The notes below the pieces were generated by a model, which saw only the letters and a list, made by a program, of their open reading frames with translations, was not told the DNA's origin and made no database searches. A stretch of 23,936 bases of DNA from a virus: the IMG/VR virus record IMGVR_UViG_3300030012_001523, positions 23,996 through 47,931 of that record; one strand, given 5' to 3'. Numbering within the stretch: position 1 is the first letter of the stretch; each line of letters opens with the position of its first letter. Position numbers and translations under genes: made by a program. Of the stretch, positions 21,902 to 23,936 are shown piece by piece.

Positions 21902-23936
21902 TTACGCTACAACTAAGTTTCCAGAGTTATCTATGCTTATTTTTCTAGTAGTATTGCCATCTGGAGACACTAAAGTAATACCATCGCCAGGTCCTGGTAA
22001 CTTAACACCACTAGATATAGTTTCTAATTTTGAAACATTCAAGTAATAAAGTTTTACTCCTTGCGCATTAAACCTACTCATTATATTCGCGCCGCTTTGC
22101 ATCCAAATATCATCTACAGCTTTTATATATAAATCTCCAGTTCCAGTTTCATCAATATAAGAATCACTCCCATCGTGATATATTCTTAAATCTGTTCCTG
22201 CGCCAAATTGAGCTTGAACATTATCTTCAAATCTCATATTTTTAGAAACTACATTTTGCTCTGTACTACCATCTAATCTAAAGTATTCCGTTGTACTACC
22301 TGAACCATTATCAGATTCAAAAGTTATATCAGCGTCATCTGCGTTTTGTATAATTCTTAAATTACCTGTGTAGTTTTGTATAAAAGCATTACCTGAACTA
22401 TTTTGATGGAATATTTCCAGATCAATACCATCACCAAATTTTAATTTAACATCATCTGAAAATATTGTTGGTTTACTATATACAACGTGTTCATTACCAC
22501 CATCTAGTCTGAAGTATTGAGCTGTTCCACCAGAACCATCGTCTGACCTAAATATTATATCTCCATCATTTTGGTCTTGCTGAATAGTCAAATCACCTGT
22601 TGAATTTTGTATTACACCACCTGTGCCTGTATGAAATAATCTTAGTTCTCCACTAGAACCAAATTGTGCTGAAACACTGTCTAAGAATCTAGCTTCTTTT
22701 GTAAAAATAGTTTGCACATTACCACCATCTAATCTAAAATATTCTGTTGCAGTTCCACTTCCATTGTCAGCATAGAATGACATATCACCATCTGCTAGAT
22801 TTTGTATAATTCTAAAATCGTGATTAAGACTGCTTATTTTATTTAAACTACCATCGTGTACAATTCTTAAATCAAGACTATTACCAAAATTTAATTGAGA
22901 ATCATCTGGAAATATTGTTTGTGGTGAACTAAAACCACCATCAATTCTAAAGTATTGAGTTAAACCACCAGAACCATCATCACATTGGAAAACAATATCA
23001 CTATCATCAGCTCTTTGTTGTATTGTAAGATTGCCTGTGTAATTTTCTATTTTACTTGTACTGCCAATTTCGTGAAAAATTCTTAAATCATCAGCATCAC
23101 CAAAAGTTATTTTTTTATCATCAGGAATGTTAACTGTATTATCATTACCATCAAGAATCATCATTTCAACACCGTCGTTTGGCATTAACTTTAATTGTGT
23201 GCCTACATTTAATAATCTTGAATATGCTGTATTATCTTTTATTCTTATTTCAGCAATAGAATCAGTTGATTCAAGCTCTGCTACTAAATTATCAGTTCCT
23301 GCATTTACTTGTAGTTTAGCAGCAGGACTACTAGTTCCAATACCTAAGTTACCATTAGTATCTAATCTCATTTTTTCAGAGCCATCAACTTCAAATCTAA
23401 TTCTAGAATTACCAAACTGATTTCCTGTGTCGGCTGATAATATCATATTACCGTCTACATTTTCTATCTTATTTTTATTAGGATTCGTTGTATCCTCCAT
23501 TATAAAGACAGGATTTGCATCTGCTATGTGTAGTCTCGATTCCGGATTGCTAGTTCCTATACCTACATCGCCAGTGGTTCCTTCTATCCTCATCAACTCA
23601 TTAGCAGCTGCATCACCCATAAAAACAAAATTATTTGTCTTCTTTAAACCAATAGTAAAATCTATGTCGTTTCCAGATGTTCCTTTATTTGAAAAATTTA
23701 ATCTAGATGAAAAATTAGCGCCTGCATTTGTATTGCCTTCTATCGTTATTGCTGAGTTAGTACTACTTTTTTTAACATGTAAATTGTAACCAGGACTAGT
23801 GGTACCAATACCTAATCTTTTATTTGGATCGTCCCAATATAAGTCAGTGTCACCTGTAATAGAGTTTATACCGTTCCAGAAACTAACTTGACCAACAGCG
23901 CCTGCGCCTTGTACAAATGTTTGATCTATCTTATCC
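21902..23936 (-). CDS. Tail fibre-like protein, A+B hybrid, N-terminus beyond window end
   Basis: The frame is open to 23936, giving about 677 residues, and the start is cut off. The first ATG inside the window (23620) is internal. The N-terminal visible part carries three [VL]GIGT-x-x-P motifs (type A); AVGQVSFWNG, then GDTDLYWDDPNKRLGIGT, lines up with AAGQVTFFSA, GDNNLYWDNTNKKLGIGT in the 8553 gene, which places the true start about 100 bases past the window. From about 23125 it switches to four full and one partial type B repeats (DLRIxHDG, TGDLxIQ, DDGSGG, YFRLDGG), as in the 10766 gene. The end GDGITLVSPDGNTTRKISID then NSGNLVVA matches that of the 8553 gene. So one fibre joins both repeat types under the type A cap. 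Probable receptor-binding role. Confidence 0.75.
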   Translation of the reverse strand, partial: DKIDQTFVQGAGAVGQVSFWNGINSITGDTDLYWDDPNKRLGIGTTSPGYNLHVKKSSTNSAITIEGNTNAGANFSSRLNFSNKGTSGNDIDFTIGLKKTNNFVFMGDAAANELMRIEGTTGDVGIGTSNPESRLHIADANPVFIMEDTTNPNKNKIENVDGNMILSADTGNQFGNSRIRFEVDGSEKMRLDTNGNLGIGTSSPAAKLQVNAGTDNLVAELESTDSIAEIRIKDNTAYSRLLNVGTQLKLMPNDGVEMMILDGNDNTVNIPDDKKITFGDADDLRIFHEIGSTSKIENYTGNLTIQQRADDSDIVFQCDDGSGGLTQYFRIDGGFSSPQTIFPDDSQLNFGNSLDLRIVHDGSLNKISSLNHDFRIIQNLADGDMSFYADNGSGTATEYFRLDGGNVQTIFTKEARFLDSVSAQFGSSGELRLFHTGTGGVIQNSTGDLTIQQDQNDGDIIFRSDDGSGGTAQYFRLDGGNEHVVYSKPTIFSDDVKLKFGDGIDLEIFHQNSSGNAFIQNYTGNLRIIQNADDADITFESDNGSGSTTEYFRLDGSTEQNVVSKNMRFEDNVQAQFGAGTDLRIYHDGSDSYIDETGTGDLYIKAVDDIWMQSGANIMSRFNAQGVKLYYLNVSKLETISSGVKLPGPGDGITLVSPDGNTTRKISIDNSGNLVVA
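22090..23125. repeat. Four-and-a-half type B coding repeats in the hybrid fibre
   Basis: Units of about 215-230 bases encode the FG / DLRIxHDG / TGxLxI / DDGSGG / YFRLDGG module. They are homologous in protein to the array at 10978-12697 but clearly diverged, with more Gln and Arg (YFRLDGG against YFxLDGS). The switch from type A to type B occurs near 23125. Confidence 0.75.

Noticed and set aside
23427-23789. Plus-strand open frame of 120 codons
   Set aside because: Antisense to the repeat fibre; its translation merely mirrors VGIGT repeats (LVPIPT).

Overview
This 23.9 kb window reads as part of the structural region of a tailed double-stranded DNA phage. Every supported gene lies on the minus strand, so transcription runs from position 23936 down to 1. 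Spacers are tiny: genes abut, are separated by a few dozen bases at most, or overlap as TAATG or ATGA, and no gene-free stretch reaches 100 bases. Base composition is AT-rich (about 32% G+C in sampled stretches). Start codons are preceded by A/T-only leaders with no recognisable GGAGG site, which is typical of Bacteroidota and their phages. The head genes (major capsid protein, scaffold-like protein, very long portal, terminase with a KNRRSGFS ATP loop) look like those of crAss-like phages, and several small proteins resemble types common in marine viral metagenomes. A marine phage of a flavobacterium-like host is therefore the best guess, inferred without any database search.

In transcription order the layout is as follows. 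(1) 23936-19571: receptor-binding and tail-surface genes, comprising a large repeat protein cut by the window edge, a small beta-domain protein, a beta-helix tailspike-like protein and an 81-residue unknown. (2) 19518-16980: a 95-residue unknown, GroEL, GroES (in the reverse of the usual bacterial order) and a winged-helix-like protein. (3) 16983-14339: a run of small proteins, several with short S/T-P-x-K motifs and one with a 27-base tandem repeat. (4) 14336-13570: a small HExxH protein next to a holin. (5) 13568-8553: a virion-protein candidate, a 54-residue protein and two large repeat-built fibre proteins. (6) 8486-1: the packaging and head module, with a coiled-coil protein, a 74-residue conserved-looking protein, a 201-residue protein resembling two GroES barrels in tandem, a small protein in the terminase-small-subunit position, the large terminase, portal, scaffold-like protein and major capsid protein (cut by the window start).

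The genes plausibly act together in virion assembly. Terminase, portal, scaffold and capsid protein form and fill the head. The phage-encoded chaperonin pair, perhaps with the GroES-like duplicate, may fold capsid or fibre proteins. The three large fibre genes share N-terminal or repeat modules and look like an exchangeable adhesin set. Holin and perhaps the HExxH protein act in lysis. The most unusual features are a sharply bounded GC-rich, codon-shifted patch inside the terminase gene, the tandem GroES-like protein beside terminase, the A-only/B-only/A+B hybrid fibre trio, and a family of about 100-residue beta domains that occurs both alone and fused to a beta-helix.
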